A program made the translations under genes and the position numbers. Below the pieces are notes generated by a model. The model was not told where the DNA came from. It worked only from the letters and a program-made list of their open reading frames with translations, and did not search any database. 64,000 nucleotides of DNA, taken from the NCBI GenBank assembly GCA_903926205.1, contig CAIYID010000033.1, positions 1 through 64,000 on the forward strand, written 5' to 3'. Below, piece after piece: positions 43,903 through 52,812 of this stretch. The number at the start of each line of letters is the position of its first letter. Positions within the stretch are counted from its first letter, which is position 1. This stretch comes from an uncultured Bdellovibrionales bacterium. GTDB lineage: Bacteria > Bdellovibrionota > Bdellovibrionia > Bdellovibrionales > Bdellovibrionaceae.

Positions 43903-44898
43903 ATGGAACAAGGTTGGAATGGTCTGCCGTTTCGGCCGATCTCTCATCATTATTTAGCGCTCTTTTCAGAAAAGGTCTACAAGATCCCGGTTTCTATCTC
44001 TGATGACTGTCCCAATCGACGAGGTTTAAAGGGAATGAAGCCCTGTGTGTTTTGCGATGAATGGGGCTCCGCTGCTCATTCTGAATCCTTTCAAATCGAA
44101 CTCAATGAGCAAATTATTAAATACAAAGAGCAAGTCCAAAGACGCTACAAAGCTCAGCAATTTTTGGTTTATTTCCAGGCTTACACTAATACTTTTTTAA
44201 AACTTCAAAGCATTGAAGATCATTTTAAAACAGCCCTGGCCTTTGATTTCGTCAAAGGCTTAGTCGTTGGTACTCGCCCCGATTGCCTTTCTCAGGGGGT
44301 GCTCGATCTTTGGGCCAAAACAAACGAAAAGCGAAATATTTTCGTTGAACTCGGCGTGCAAAGCTTCAATGAAAAACACCTAAAATTTATGGAGAGAGGT
44401 CATTCTGCGCGAGATTCTATCGAGGCCATCAAGAAAATCCATAGCACAAGCAATGTGGATATCGGAATTCATCTGATCTTTGGCAATCCTGACGAAAGCG
44501 ACGCAGATGTGATTGAGGCAGCAAAGATTTGCAACGATTTACCGATCACCAATGTTAAATTGCACCACCTTCACGTTTTAAAAAATACTCCTTTAGCCAT
44601 GAGCTACCAAAAAGGGGATTTCTCCCCGATCGCTTTTGATACTTACTGTGAAAGAGTCAGACTCTTTCTTGAAAACCTTTCGCCGGAAATTTTTATCCAA
44701 AGATTAGCGGCCTATTCTTCTCGTTGGGAGGAACTCATTGCTCCAGAATGGACCATCAATAAAATGAAAACGCATCAAGGCATCGTGGATTATTTGCGGT
44801 CTAGAAATTCCTTTCAAAGCAAGAGCTTTGCTCCGCGCACAGCAATTCAAAAGGAACTTCAAAAAAAAATTCAGGCGCAAGCTTTACCAATTTTGTAG
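43903..44898 (+). CDS. YhcC-like radical SAM protein
   Basis: The 331-residue product matches the TIGR01212/YhcC group. The early Cys set DDCPNRRGLKGMKPCVFC (one Cys, a long gap, then Cys-x2-Cys) is the group's iron-sulfur signature. It is followed by YFQAYTNTF, GTRPDCL, VELGVQSFNEKHL and GIHLIFGNPDES, typical of this family and of related tRNA-modifying enzymes. It should bind a 4Fe-4S cluster and cleave SAM. The substrate is not established. No clear ribosome site precedes the ATG. It is divergent from the MnmD-like gene, so both may act on tRNA, which is inference. Confidence 0.85.
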   Translation: MEQGWNGLPFRPISHHYLALFSEKVYKIPVSISDDCPNRRGLKGMKPCVFCDEWGSAAHSESFQIELNEQIIKYKEQVQRRYKAQQFLVYFQAYTNTFLKLQSIEDHFKTALAFDFVKGLVVGTRPDCLSQGVLDLWAKTNEKRNIFVELGVQSFNEKHLKFMERGHSARDSIEAIKKIHSTSNVDIGIHLIFGNPDESDADVIEAAKICNDLPITNVKLHHLHVLKNTPLAMSYQKGDFSPIAFDTYCERVRLFLENLSPEIFIQRLAAYSSRWEELIAPEWTINKMKTHQGIVDYLRSRNSFQSKSFAPRTAIQKELQKKIQAQALPIL

Positions 44899-45161
44899 TG
44901 ACAGAAAATTTAAGAATATCATCTTTTATGGTTACAAAGACATCCTGATATCTTTTCGCTCATTCCTTAATCAGTCAAAGTATGTCAATGCCTTGATTTA
45001 TTCTGCTTAAATGATAGGCAGCATTGGGTTAAAAAATGCTTCAATTTTCAAAAAATGTTGGACTCATAAAAAATATGGCTTAGCGTGAAAACAAAAGAAC
45101 AAGCCTTATTGGTGCTAATTTATTACTGGACCACTAGTGCTAGAGGGAACGGATATCTTAT

Positions 45162-46157
45162 ATGATTTTAGATCCTGGTTTTAATTTAGTTCTTCGACCG
45201 ATGAAGTACCCCGTTTTTAACGATCTTTTTAATAAAAAGATCGGAAACTCGTGGACCCTGAATCAAATAGACTTATCTGCTGATTTAATTGATCTCAATA
45301 AAAAAATTAGTCCTAGAGTAAAAGGACTTATTCTTCGTTTGTTAGCTTTTTTTGCGACTAACGAGTCATTAGTCAGTAATAATTTGGCACTTAATTTATA
45401 CAAACATGTGAACTCACCTGAAGCACGTCTCTATTTATCTCGACAGCTTTATGAAGAATCTCTGCACACCCAATTTTACCTCACATTACTAGATCGTTAT
45501 TCTTCAAATCCTGAGGAGACACATCAAGCTTTTGTAACCAATAAGATGACACCAGCTCTTCAGCACAAAATCAATTTTTGTTTGAAATGGATGAATTCAG
45601 TTAACAGCTTAGATCGACTTATCACTATCGAGGATCGTCGCCAGTTTTTAGTGAATCTGATTTGTTTTTCAAATTGTGTGGAAGGCCTTTTCTTCTCAGG
45701 AGCCTTTGCCTCTATTTTCTTTTTACAATCAAAAGGTCTCTTTATTGGTTTTGCGAAAGCTGCGAACAATATTTTTCATGAAAAAAGAGAGCACGCTCAA
45801 GCTGCTTTGGAAGTGATTAAAATTGCTCTTCTAGAGGAACCCAATTTATTCAATGAACAAATGAAAGATATGATCATATTAATGATGGAAGATGCCATCG
45901 ATGCGGAAATGGCTTTTGCTAAAAATATTCTGGATACAGGAATTGAAGGCTTATTATTAACTGATATGCGTCAGTATTTAGAATTCGCAGCTGACCAGTA
46001 TTTAGAGGAACTACAAATCCCAGTTCGATACCTCGTAAAAAATCCATTCCCATTTATGGAGCCTCCAGCTAAAAATGAGCAAGAGAAAAAAGAAGCTACT
46101 TTATCTAAGCAAAGTGCAATGACTTCTCCAGAGGAAACTTGTGGTGCTGATCTTTAG
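45162..46157 (+). CDS. Divergent ribonucleotide-reductase R2 (beta)-like protein with altered metal site
   Basis: The 331-residue protein aligns without gaps to class I R2 subunits of the type starting LDPGF-x-L-x-LRPMKYP. Positions matching metal ligands are Glu68 (FFATNESLV, usually Asp), Glu99 and His102 (LYEESLHTQFY), Glu174 (CVEGLFF), Lys208 where the last Glu should be (IFHEKREH), and His211. The radical Tyr106 is kept. The adjacent Arg-Asp of the usual RDE motif is His-Glu. The normal C-terminal tail with NFFE and a radical-transfer Tyr is replaced by a Lys/Glu/Ser-rich tail without Tyr. No alpha-subunit gene is nearby. It may be a modified oxidase or regulator rather than a standard reductase subunit. 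A signal-anchored protein gene follows 23 bases later. Confidence 0.85.
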   Translation: MILDPGFNLVLRPMKYPVFNDLFNKKIGNSWTLNQIDLSADLIDLNKKISPRVKGLILRLLAFFATNESLVSNNLALNLYKHVNSPEARLYLSRQLYEESLHTQFYLTLLDRYSSNPEETHQAFVTNKMTPALQHKINFCLKWMNSVNSLDRLITIEDRRQFLVNLICFSNCVEGLFFSGAFASIFFLQSKGLFIGFAKAANNIFHEKREHAQAALEVIKIALLEEPNLFNEQMKDMIILMMEDAIDAEMAFAKNILDTGIEGLLLTDMRQYLEFAADQYLEELQIPVRYLVKNPFPFMEPPAKNEQEKKEATLSKQSAMTSPEETCGADL

Positions 46158-46180
46158 ATAATAACTGAAGTTAGGAACTT

Positions 46181-46813
46181 GTGAAATTAATTAGATACTT
46201 TTTATTGCTAACGACAGCCGGATTTTGTTTATTGGTGGGATTTTGGATAGGCAATCATCCTTCCTATTATCAAAAATACTTAGATCTTTATAAGCCTGAA
46301 ATTATTTTCTACGCTAAAGAAATGGATGAATTATTTCCCTTAGAGTTCAGAAATGAACTTCAAGCAAAATCCCCTGTTAAAATTCATTTCGAACCAAATA
46401 ACACTGAAAACGTCGATGTTTTTCTCGTTGATCAGGTTTTTTTAAAATCATTTGATACTGCCATTATCGGCACCCCCAAGAATACAACAACTCAATGGAA
46501 TGATATTTTCAAATTAATTTCTCCTGATTTTCAAAGAGAGCTCTTTAAAAGAACAAAAGCCATTCCTGTTTTATGGAAAATCAAAGACAATCACCTCGTT
46601 GTGCTTTCTTTTGTGATAGATGCTAATAAAAACCATAAAGCTTCTATTCTCTGGAAATTTATTCAAATTTTTTTAAATAATGATATTCATCAGCAGTGGC
46701 TCAATCGACACAAGTGGAACACCACTTTACTTCACTTTGACGAAGGAAGCCTTGACGAAAACCGTAAGGCTTCAGCCATTCGAAAATCAGTCTTAGTTAA
46801 TTTGGAAATTTGA
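46181..46813 (+). CDS. Signal-anchored protein of unknown function in operon with the R2-like gene
   Basis: The 210-residue product starts at a GTG with AGGA four bases upstream. A hydrophobic segment (YFLLLTTAGFCLLVGFWIG) acts as a signal anchor. The rest is about 180 residues, alpha/beta with many Phe/Leu/Ile, ending in a Lys-rich part. Segments such as NVDVFLVDQVFLKSFD and DIHQQWLNRHKWN faintly recall substrate-binding proteins, but I do not claim a family. It is only 23 bases after the R2-like gene and probably shares its transcript. Its stop is convergent with the lipoprotein at 46830. Confidence 0.5.
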   Translation: MKLIRYFLLLTTAGFCLLVGFWIGNHPSYYQKYLDLYKPEIIFYAKEMDELFPLEFRNELQAKSPVKIHFEPNNTENVDVFLVDQVFLKSFDTAIIGTPKNTTTQWNDIFKLISPDFQRELFKRTKAIPVLWKIKDNHLVVLSFVIDANKNHKASILWKFIQIFLNNDIHQQWLNRHKWNTTLLHFDEGSLDENRKASAIRKSVLVNLEI

Positions 46814-46829
46814 GGGCCGAGTCATTGGG

Positions 46830-47396
46830 CTAATAAGTGACGTAGAAAGTAGTGGCAAACTGGGAAGCCACCGTCAAAGCGGAAAGACTTGCGCCCGTCT
46901 TTAATGTCACCACCAATTGCATTGCCGGAGAAACCGTCCCCGCGAAAGTTGCAGCATTATTTGAACCATCTGCAGGAGGGGTAATAATTAAATTAAAACG
47001 TCCACTATCACAAGTTGTTGAATAATTTGAATAGGCAGAGCCATAAAGATCTGTCGCATACGGAACTGGCAAGCCTGCCACTGTGTGATTAACACTCAAG
47101 GATATTTGGTTCACAGCAGCTCCACCGGTTGTACACATTCCTGAAACCTGAAATTGCTGTTTATAATAAGCCTGACTTGCAGCATAGCTGGTATAAAAAA
47201 GAGTACCGGCTTTCCCAATAACAAAACCTTGGCTGGAAAGATACACACTGGGACCAGAAGCGGTGGCGGTAGCGCAGGTGCCGCTGCAAAAGCCGCTCAT
47301 CGATTGAAAACCAGTTCCTGTTCCTGCACAGTTATTCGTTGCAATCATTAAGAATGCTAAAACGAAAGAAAAAGTAAAAACACGAATTAATCGCAT
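46830..47396 (-). CDS. Secreted or lipid-anchored protein of unknown function
   Basis: The product is about 188 residues from ATG 47396; a GTG three bases upstream is also possible and has GGGGG eight bases before it. The hydrophobic segment ends in Ala-Thr-Asn-Asn-Cys-Ala-Gly-Thr-Gly, so a Cys anchor with Asn before it is possible. The mature part is Gly/Ser/Thr/Ala-rich with several Cys residues (GFCSGTCATA, GMCTTGG, TTCDSG) that could form disulfides, and strand-like repeats. No family is recognised. It is convergent with 46181. Confidence 0.55.
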   Translation of the reverse strand: MRLIRVFTFSFVLAFLMIATNNCAGTGTGFQSMSGFCSGTCATATASGPSVYLSSQGFVIGKAGTLFYTSYAASQAYYKQQFQVSGMCTTGGAAVNQISLSVNHTVAGLPVPYATDLYGSAYSNYSTTCDSGRFNLIITPPADGSNNAATFAGTVSPAMQLVVTLKTGASLSALTVASQFATTFYVTY

Positions 47397-47497
47397 CACC
47401 GAGATTGCCCCCGATAAACATATCGGCAGGATTAAGTCCCGACTAAAGTAATTACAGACTTTAGTAAATTCTCATTTTGAGACGGTGGTGCATTCTA

Positions 47498-48781
47498 TCA
47501 AACCGAAGCATCACTCTCATGACCATCGCCATCGATATCAGCAAGATCATTAGCTTCAAGACTTTCTTCAGAAAAAAGCTGGTCGTCATCATCGAGAGGC
47601 TTTTCCTCTTGAAGAACTTCTTGAGCATTTTCATGATTCTCTGTGGCCGCAGCCGTCGCCACCGAGTTTACAGGTTGCTCAGGATCGACAAAATTTTGAC
47701 CGAGCATCTGTGCTTCATCAAAACGAGCCAGCCAGTTTTTATCTCGATTAGAAACCGCTTCACCCATCAAAATGGCTTCGCGAATATTTTGGGCTCGTTC
47801 TTGTTCTCGTTTTTGCTTTTGCTTAATTTTTTCTTGTTCGAAGAAATCACTACTCGTAGCGATAATATTTAATTCATCGGAAATTTTATTTAATTCTTCT
47901 TCACCTTGAGAATAAGTTCCAATCACTTCCTCAGATAGTTTATCCGTCAACTGAGAAAGAGTGGTTTTCTTTTCTTCCTCTTCACCAATCCCCTCAGGTA
48001 AAAGCTCATCAATTTGAGAGAGTGTCGGTAATTCTCTTAAATTACGTAAACCAAAAATTTCTAGGAATTTTTTCGTCGTTTCATACAACATCGGCTTACC
48101 CGGAAGGTCTGATTTTCCGGCAAAGGTCACTAAGTTTTTCTCCATTAAAGCTCGTAAAAGATGACCAGATTCAACACCACGAATATCATCAATTTCTGAC
48201 TTCACTAAAGGTTGTTTGTAAGCGGCAATCGCCAATACTTCCAAGGCCGGGCCTGACAAACGAAACGGTCTTGCCTTTAATGTGCGAGTTAAAAACTGCA
48301 TATTATCAATTTTTGTGCGCAACTGATAACCACCTGGAACTTCTTCCAAGCTCACTCCTCGACGAGCACCAGCCACTTCGACCGCCAAGCGATCAAGAGC
48401 GCGACGAATTTTATCGGCTCTGATATTTGTTCCTTTGAACACCAAACGAATGGAATTCAGACTCACAGGTCGATCAGAAGCAAATAAAATACTTTCAATG
48501 ATGGAGTCCAAACGTTCTTCTTCAACGAATTCAACTTCTTCAATATTCGCAGATTCAAAACTATCAAGTTCAGTGCCTTCCACGGACTCACTATCTGGAA
48601 GAACTTCCGCTGAAAGCTCTCGCTCATCAACTTCTGGCAAAAAGGATTCGGCCTCTGGCTCAGTAGTAGAAAGCTCCGCACTTAATTCTAATTCAGAATC
48701 AGAATTCGCTGTAAACTCATTTTCAATCTCAGTATCAATTTCACAGCCAGGTAATGATTCTTTATTATTCACGTCACTCAT
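47498..48781 (-). CDS. scpB: Segregation and condensation protein B with long acidic extensions
   Basis: The 427-residue protein contains a normal ScpB double winged-helix core (about residues 85-270: SIIESILFASDRPVSL, GGYQLRTKI, LSGPALEVLAIAAYKQPLVKSEID, GRxxPGKP-like DLPGKPMLYETTKKFLE). ScpB pairs bind ScpA and Smc in chromosome condensation. Unlike the usual 180-200 residue protein it has an 80-residue Glu/Ser-rich N-terminal part and a 150-residue charged C-terminal part with a coiled stretch (EEKIKQKQKREQERAQNI-like). The start overlaps the end of scpA by four bases, so both are made from one mRNA. Confidence 0.9.
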   Translation of the reverse strand: MSDVNNKESLPGCEIDTEIENEFTANSDSELELSAELSTTEPEAESFLPEVDERELSAEVLPDSESVEGTELDSFESANIEEVEFVEEERLDSIIESILFASDRPVSLNSIRLVFKGTNIRADKIRRALDRLAVEVAGARRGVSLEEVPGGYQLRTKIDNMQFLTRTLKARPFRLSGPALEVLAIAAYKQPLVKSEIDDIRGVESGHLLRALMEKNLVTFAGKSDLPGKPMLYETTKKFLEIFGLRNLRELPTLSQIDELLPEGIGEEEEKKTTLSQLTDKLSEEVIGTYSQGEEELNKISDELNIIATSSDFFEQEKIKQKQKREQERAQNIREAILMGEAVSNRDKNWLARFDEAQMLGQNFVDPEQPVNSVATAAATENHENAQEVLQEEKPLDDDDQLFSEESLEANDLADIDGDGHESDASV

Positions 48782-49821
48782 GACAATTCCCCCTCAACGA
48801 TACCTTGATCTCTTTGCAGCTCGACTTCGGCCAATGCTATCTCTTCATCAGTTGCCACTTCCATCGACGAGTTGATGTTTTCTTCGAAGTCGAGACCCGA
48901 CAACTCTCCGCTCACAATGGCATTTTCCAAAATCGATTCATGAGTCAAAGTTTCCACAATTTCATTATCTTCTGGATGCATCGCCAAAATGGACTCTGCT
49001 TTATCAATCATCGCCTCTGCCGTATCCATCGAATGAATACTATCGTACTCTTCAATTTTTGACATGGCATCAGCTTGAATTTCTTTTTTAGCCTCGACGT
49101 AAATTTCTTGGTAAGTGTCGGTTTGAAATAAAGAAACAAATCCCATTTTACCAAGTTCTAGAATTGATAAAAAAGTGATCAATACTTGCTTGCGACGATT
49201 TTCTGGATCTGTGATTAATTCTGACATCGCAATTTTTTGACCTACAACCAAACGATCTTTAATGTCCAAAATCCGCTGAGCAATTGACTGGAGTTTTGCG
49301 CTCACTTGATGAATTTTCTTTTTCGCGGATTTCATCGCTGAACGCCAAGCAGTGATTAAGGCAAAAACTGGATTTTCATCCAAGACAATTTCTTCTTCTT
49401 GCGAAGATTCAATTTTTTCTCGCACGCCACGTGGCCAAACATCTCGACCGAGCAATGGACGCTCGTACAAGGATTTAGAGGCCTCTTGATATTTTTGATA
49501 TTCCAAGAGTCTTTGTACGAGTTCTTTACGAGGATCTTCGTTTTCAACGATCTCTCCATTTTCACCGTATTGGGGCAGGAGCATTCTTGATTTGATTTGA
49601 ATCAAGGTCGCAGCCATCGCAACAAATTCACCGGCGACTTCAAGATCCAACTCTTTCATGAGTTTAATGAATTCCATGTATTGATTGGTGATCTTGTGAA
49701 TTTGAATATTCATGATGTCCATCTCTTCCTTACGAATGAGATATAACAACAAGGCTAAAGGCCCTTCAAATTGAGGTAGTTGAACTGTAATATTTGATCC
49801 AAGTTGTGCGGTTGAACTCAT
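48778..49821 (-). CDS. scpA: Segregation and condensation protein A with C-terminal extension
   Basis: The 347-residue product has the ScpA kleisin layout: N-terminal FEGPLALLLYLIRKEEMDI, helical middle with AATLIQIKSRMLLP, and a C-terminal winged-helix region (LITFLSILELGKMGFVSLFQT). It bridges the Smc heads together with ScpB. An acidic tail of about 90 residues follows the winged helix, beyond the usual 230-260 residues. I chose ATG 49821, which overlaps the trpS stop by four bases (ATGA); an upstream GTG (49836) sits on top of the ribosome site. Part of the M50-trpS-scpA-scpB operon. Confidence 0.92.
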   Translation of the reverse strand: MSSTAQLGSNITVQLPQFEGPLALLLYLIRKEEMDIMNIQIHKITNQYMEFIKLMKELDLEVAGEFVAMAATLIQIKSRMLLPQYGENGEIVENEDPRKELVQRLLEYQKYQEASKSLYERPLLGRDVWPRGVREKIESSQEEEIVLDENPVFALITAWRSAMKSAKKKIHQVSAKLQSIAQRILDIKDRLVVGQKIAMSELITDPENRRKQVLITFLSILELGKMGFVSLFQTDTYQEIYVEAKKEIQADAMSKIEEYDSIHSMDTAEAMIDKAESILAMHPEDNEIVETLTHESILENAIVSGELSGLDFEENINSSMEVATDEEIALAEVELQRDQGIVEGELS

Positions 49822-50795
49822 GAGATTTTCATCCACTCCTTAATCATTTTCAAATTATTCGAAGCTTCCCGTCGAGCCTTCTCATTTCCGGCGTTCATGA
49901 TTTCATCAAGTCGTTTCGGATTATTCAACAACTCTTTTTTTCTTTCTCGAGGTTCTGCGATGAGTTTTTCAATATTTTCCAAAAGACGGCCTTTGCAGTC
50001 CCCACAACCAATTCCGGCTGTGGTACAGCCCTCAATCACCCAAGCACGATCCGCTTCGGTGGAAAAAAGTTTCTGATAGGTGAAAACATTACACTTTTCA
50101 GGATCACCCTTGTCTTCTCGACGAACTCTCTGTGGATCAGTGGGCATGCCTCTCACTTTTTTTCCTAACACTTTTGAGTCATCGGCCAAATCCAAACCGT
50201 TCAGGTAAGATTTGCTCATTTTTCGGCCATCCAAACCTGGCACCGAGGGAGTTTCTGTCAGCAAAGGCTGAGGCTCTGGCAATTTTCCTTTATAGAGATG
50301 ATTGAATCTTCGAATAATTTCCCGAGTGAGTTCTAAGTGTGAAACTTGATCGGCTCCCACAGGAACTTTTTGACCGAGATAAATCGCGATGTCGGCTGCT
50401 TGCAAAACCGGATAACCAAAGCGACCTAAGTTATGAGTATCAGTAGCTTTAGCTTCTTCTTCGGCATCTTTCCACGTAGGAACTCTTTCGAGCCAACCCA
50501 TCGGAGTTAAATTTCCAAAGATCATGTATAGTTCAAGATGCTCCGGGACCGCGCTTTGTACAAAAATTGTACTTTTTTCTGGATCAAGTCCATAAGCTAA
50601 AAACTCCGCAAACATCTCTCGTGTCCAACCTGAAATTTCAGCTGCGCTTTTGTAAGCGGTGGTCATCGCATGCCAATCCATCAATCCAAAATAACACTCG
50701 TACTGTTTTTGCAGAGCTAAAAAATTTTGAAGCGCACCAAAATAGTGACCAATATGCAATCGCCCGGTGGTTCTCAAGCCCGACATCACTCTCAT
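49818..50795 (-). CDS. trpS: Tryptophanyl-tRNA synthetase with a four-cysteine cluster motif
   Basis: The 325-residue class I synthetase charges tRNA-Trp. The signature motifs are HIGH (residues 14-17, RLHIGHYFG) and KMSKS (192-196). It carries Cys235, Cys257, Cys264 and Cys267, a C-x21-C-x6-C-x2-C pattern. The Thermotoga enzyme is known to bind a 4Fe-4S cluster through a near-identical pattern (C-x22-C-x6-C-x2-C), so a cluster here is plausible. The gene overlaps both neighbours by four bases in the M50-trpS-scpA-scpB operon. Confidence 0.95.
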   Translation of the reverse strand: MRVMSGLRTTGRLHIGHYFGALQNFLALQKQYECYFGLMDWHAMTTAYKSAAEISGWTREMFAEFLAYGLDPEKSTIFVQSAVPEHLELYMIFGNLTPMGWLERVPTWKDAEEEAKATDTHNLGRFGYPVLQAADIAIYLGQKVPVGADQVSHLELTREIIRRFNHLYKGKLPEPQPLLTETPSVPGLDGRKMSKSYLNGLDLADDSKVLGKKVRGMPTDPQRVRREDKGDPEKCNVFTYQKLFSTEADRAWVIEGCTTAGIGCGDCKGRLLENIEKLIAEPRERKKELLNNPKRLDEIMNAGNEKARREASNNLKMIKEWMKIS

Positions 50796-51451
50796 GTAAG
50801 AACTCCCACCGCTGCATTTAGTAATATTTCATAAGTCCACTGCACTGGAATCGCGAGATACTTGATCGCGCCTGAAAGAAAAAGCATCATTAACAAGATA
50901 CTTGTCATGCCTTGACTTTGCTCTAGTTTGTATTCGAGCGAAGGCGGAAGAAAACGTGCGAGCACCTTCCCTCCATCGAGTGGATGCAAAGGAATTAAAT
51001 TAAAATAAGCCAAAAAAAGATTCACTCCGATGAAAGATTGAACCAATTCCTGGAGGCCCGCAAAATAAGCTGCTCCATGTAAAAACTTAAAAGCCAACAC
51101 CAATAAAAAACAGCCCACGAGTGCGAGAAAAATATTACTGACTGGTCCTGCTAAAGCGACCCAAAACATATCGCTCTTAGGATTTTTCAAATTTCTTGAA
51201 TTTACCGGCACCGGTTTGGCCCAACCAAAAGAAATTGGAGAATGCAGAACGATAGCCATCACGGGTAAGAGCACTGTGCCAATGGGGTCCATATGCACGA
51301 GAGGATTCATCGTCAAACGGCCCATCATTTCAGCCGTACGGTCACCACGTAACTTTGCCACCCACCCATGAGCGTACTCATGAAAGCAGAGTGAAAATAA
51401 AAACGGCACAAAAAACACACCAAGGCGTGTCGCAATTTCAAGAAAATCCAT
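50792..51451 (-). CDS. M50-family (site-2) intramembrane metalloprotease
   Basis: The 219-residue protein has the zinc motif HEYAH in the first membrane helix (SLCFHEYAHGWVA) and the distal NLIPLHPLDGG motif carrying the Asp ligand, with about five hydrophobic helices. This short FeoB/SpoIVFB-like type (DUF/YwhC group) is common as a stand-alone rhomboid-like protease in Proteobacteria. The substrate is unknown. It is the first gene of the operon that leads into trpS, scpA and scpB. Confidence 0.9.
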   Translation of the reverse strand: MDFLEIATRLGVFFVPFLFSLCFHEYAHGWVAKLRGDRTAEMMGRLTMNPLVHMDPIGTVLLPVMAIVLHSPISFGWAKPVPVNSRNLKNPKSDMFWVALAGPVSNIFLALVGCFLLVLAFKFLHGAAYFAGLQELVQSFIGVNLFLAYFNLIPLHPLDGGKVLARFLPPSLEYKLEQSQGMTSILLMMLFLSGAIKYLAIPVQWTYEILLNAAVGVLT

Positions 51452-51646
51452 AAACGGAGGCTATCGGCAAGCTCGATCATTGTCTAGTTTGATACCCGCT
51501 TTGCTGAAATTAAAAGCAGGTTCTGTAGCAGCACGTCAAAACATGAAATCTCTCGTGATTTCTTGCTCGCAAAAAGACTTGTGCACTAACCTCTGGTCAT
51601 TCAAGGATACACACTTAGGTTCAGAGTTTTATGAGAAGGAGTATTT

Positions 51647-52807
51647 ATGGAATCAACACCAGGAGCCCTCACCCTATTAACTAGCGACGAACAAGCCTTC
51701 CGCGAAGCGGTTCGTGATTTTGCTGAAAACGAAATCAAACCTCTAGTAACAAAAATGGATCAAGATGCAAAAATGGATTCCAATCTCATAAAAAAACTTT
51801 TCGAAATGGGGTTGATGGGAGTTGAAAGTCCCGAAAAATTTGGTGGTGCTGGGGCTACTTTTACAATGGCATGTTTGGCCGTGGAAGAACTTGGCCGAGT
51901 TGATGGTTCAGTCTCTGTATTGATGGATGTGCAAAACACCTTGGTCACCAATGCTTTCTTACGCTGGGCTAATGAATCGCAAAAAGAAAAATACTTACCT
52001 CGTTTGGCAAAAGAATGGGTTGGTGCCTATGCTCTCACAGAAAGCTCCAGTGGATCAGATGCTTTTGCATTGAAACTCCGTGCGGAACAAAAAGGTGATA
52101 AATTTATTTTGAATGGAAATAAACTTTGGATCACTAATGGCAATGAAGCTAATGTTTTTATCGTTTTTGCGAATATTGACCTTGCAAAAGGTTATAAAGG
52201 AATCACCGCCTTTATCGTGGAAAAAACTTTCCCTGGTTTTAAAGTTGGTAAAAAAGAAGATAAATTAGGAATTCGTGCGAGCTCCACTTGCGAATTACTT
52301 TTCGAAAATTGCGAAGTGCCCGCTGCAAATGTTCTTGGAGAAGTCGGAAAAGGCTATAAGATAGCCATTGAAACATTGAATGAAGGTCGAATTGGAATCG
52401 GCGCTCAGATGGTGGGCATCGCCCAAGGCGCTTACGATGCCTCACTCAGCTACGTAAAAACTCGTGAGCAATTTGGAAAACCCTTGGCTCAATTTCAAGG
52501 TATTCAATTTCAACTCGCTGAAATGCGCACTCAATTGGAAGCCGCTCGACTGATGGTTTACAATGCCGCACGCTTGAAGGATGCTAAACAAGATTTTATT
52601 GAGTCAGCCGCTATGGCTAAGCTTTTTGCATCAAAAGCCGCAGAAAAAATCACTTCGATGGCGATTGACCTTTTTGGCGGCAATGGCTTCACCAGAGAAT
52701 ATCCAGTGGAAAAATTCTGGCGAGATGCAAAGATCGGTCAAATCTATGAAGGCACGACAAATATGCAACTACAAACTATTGCAAAAATGGAATTGGATAA
52801 AACATAA
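51647..52807 (+). CDS. Acyl-CoA dehydrogenase
   Basis: The 386-residue length is standard. Motifs are YALTESSSGSDAFAL (FAD and substrate loop), WITNGNEANVFIVFA, DKLGIRASSTCELLFE and the catalytic base Glu in IGQIYEGTTNMQ. Residues RxQFGKPLAQFQ and the family ending are present. It oxidises an acyl-CoA with FAD and passes electrons to ETF, as in beta-oxidation or branched-chain breakdown. Together with the leucine dehydrogenase at 20174 this could belong to amino-acid catabolism, which is inference. GGAG lies five bases before the ATG. Confidence 0.95.
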   Translation: MESTPGALTLLTSDEQAFREAVRDFAENEIKPLVTKMDQDAKMDSNLIKKLFEMGLMGVESPEKFGGAGATFTMACLAVEELGRVDGSVSVLMDVQNTLVTNAFLRWANESQKEKYLPRLAKEWVGAYALTESSSGSDAFALKLRAEQKGDKFILNGNKLWITNGNEANVFIVFANIDLAKGYKGITAFIVEKTFPGFKVGKKEDKLGIRASSTCELLFENCEVPAANVLGEVGKGYKIAIETLNEGRIGIGAQMVGIAQGAYDASLSYVKTREQFGKPLAQFQGIQFQLAEMRTQLEAARLMVYNAARLKDAKQDFIESAAMAKLFASKAAEKITSMAIDLFGGNGFTREYPVEKFWRDAKIGQIYEGTTNMQLQTIAKMELDKT

Positions 52808-52812
52808 AACTT

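Noticed and set aside
45162-46157. R2lox (ligand-binding oxidase) identity for the R2-like protein
   Set aside because: The N-terminus, helix motifs and Tyr position match nrdB-type R2 more closely than R2lox.
47412-47421. GCCGATAT on the minus strand as a sigma-28-type -10 element for the gene at 47396
   Set aside because: No TAAA-type -35 element lies at the required distance of about 15 bases.
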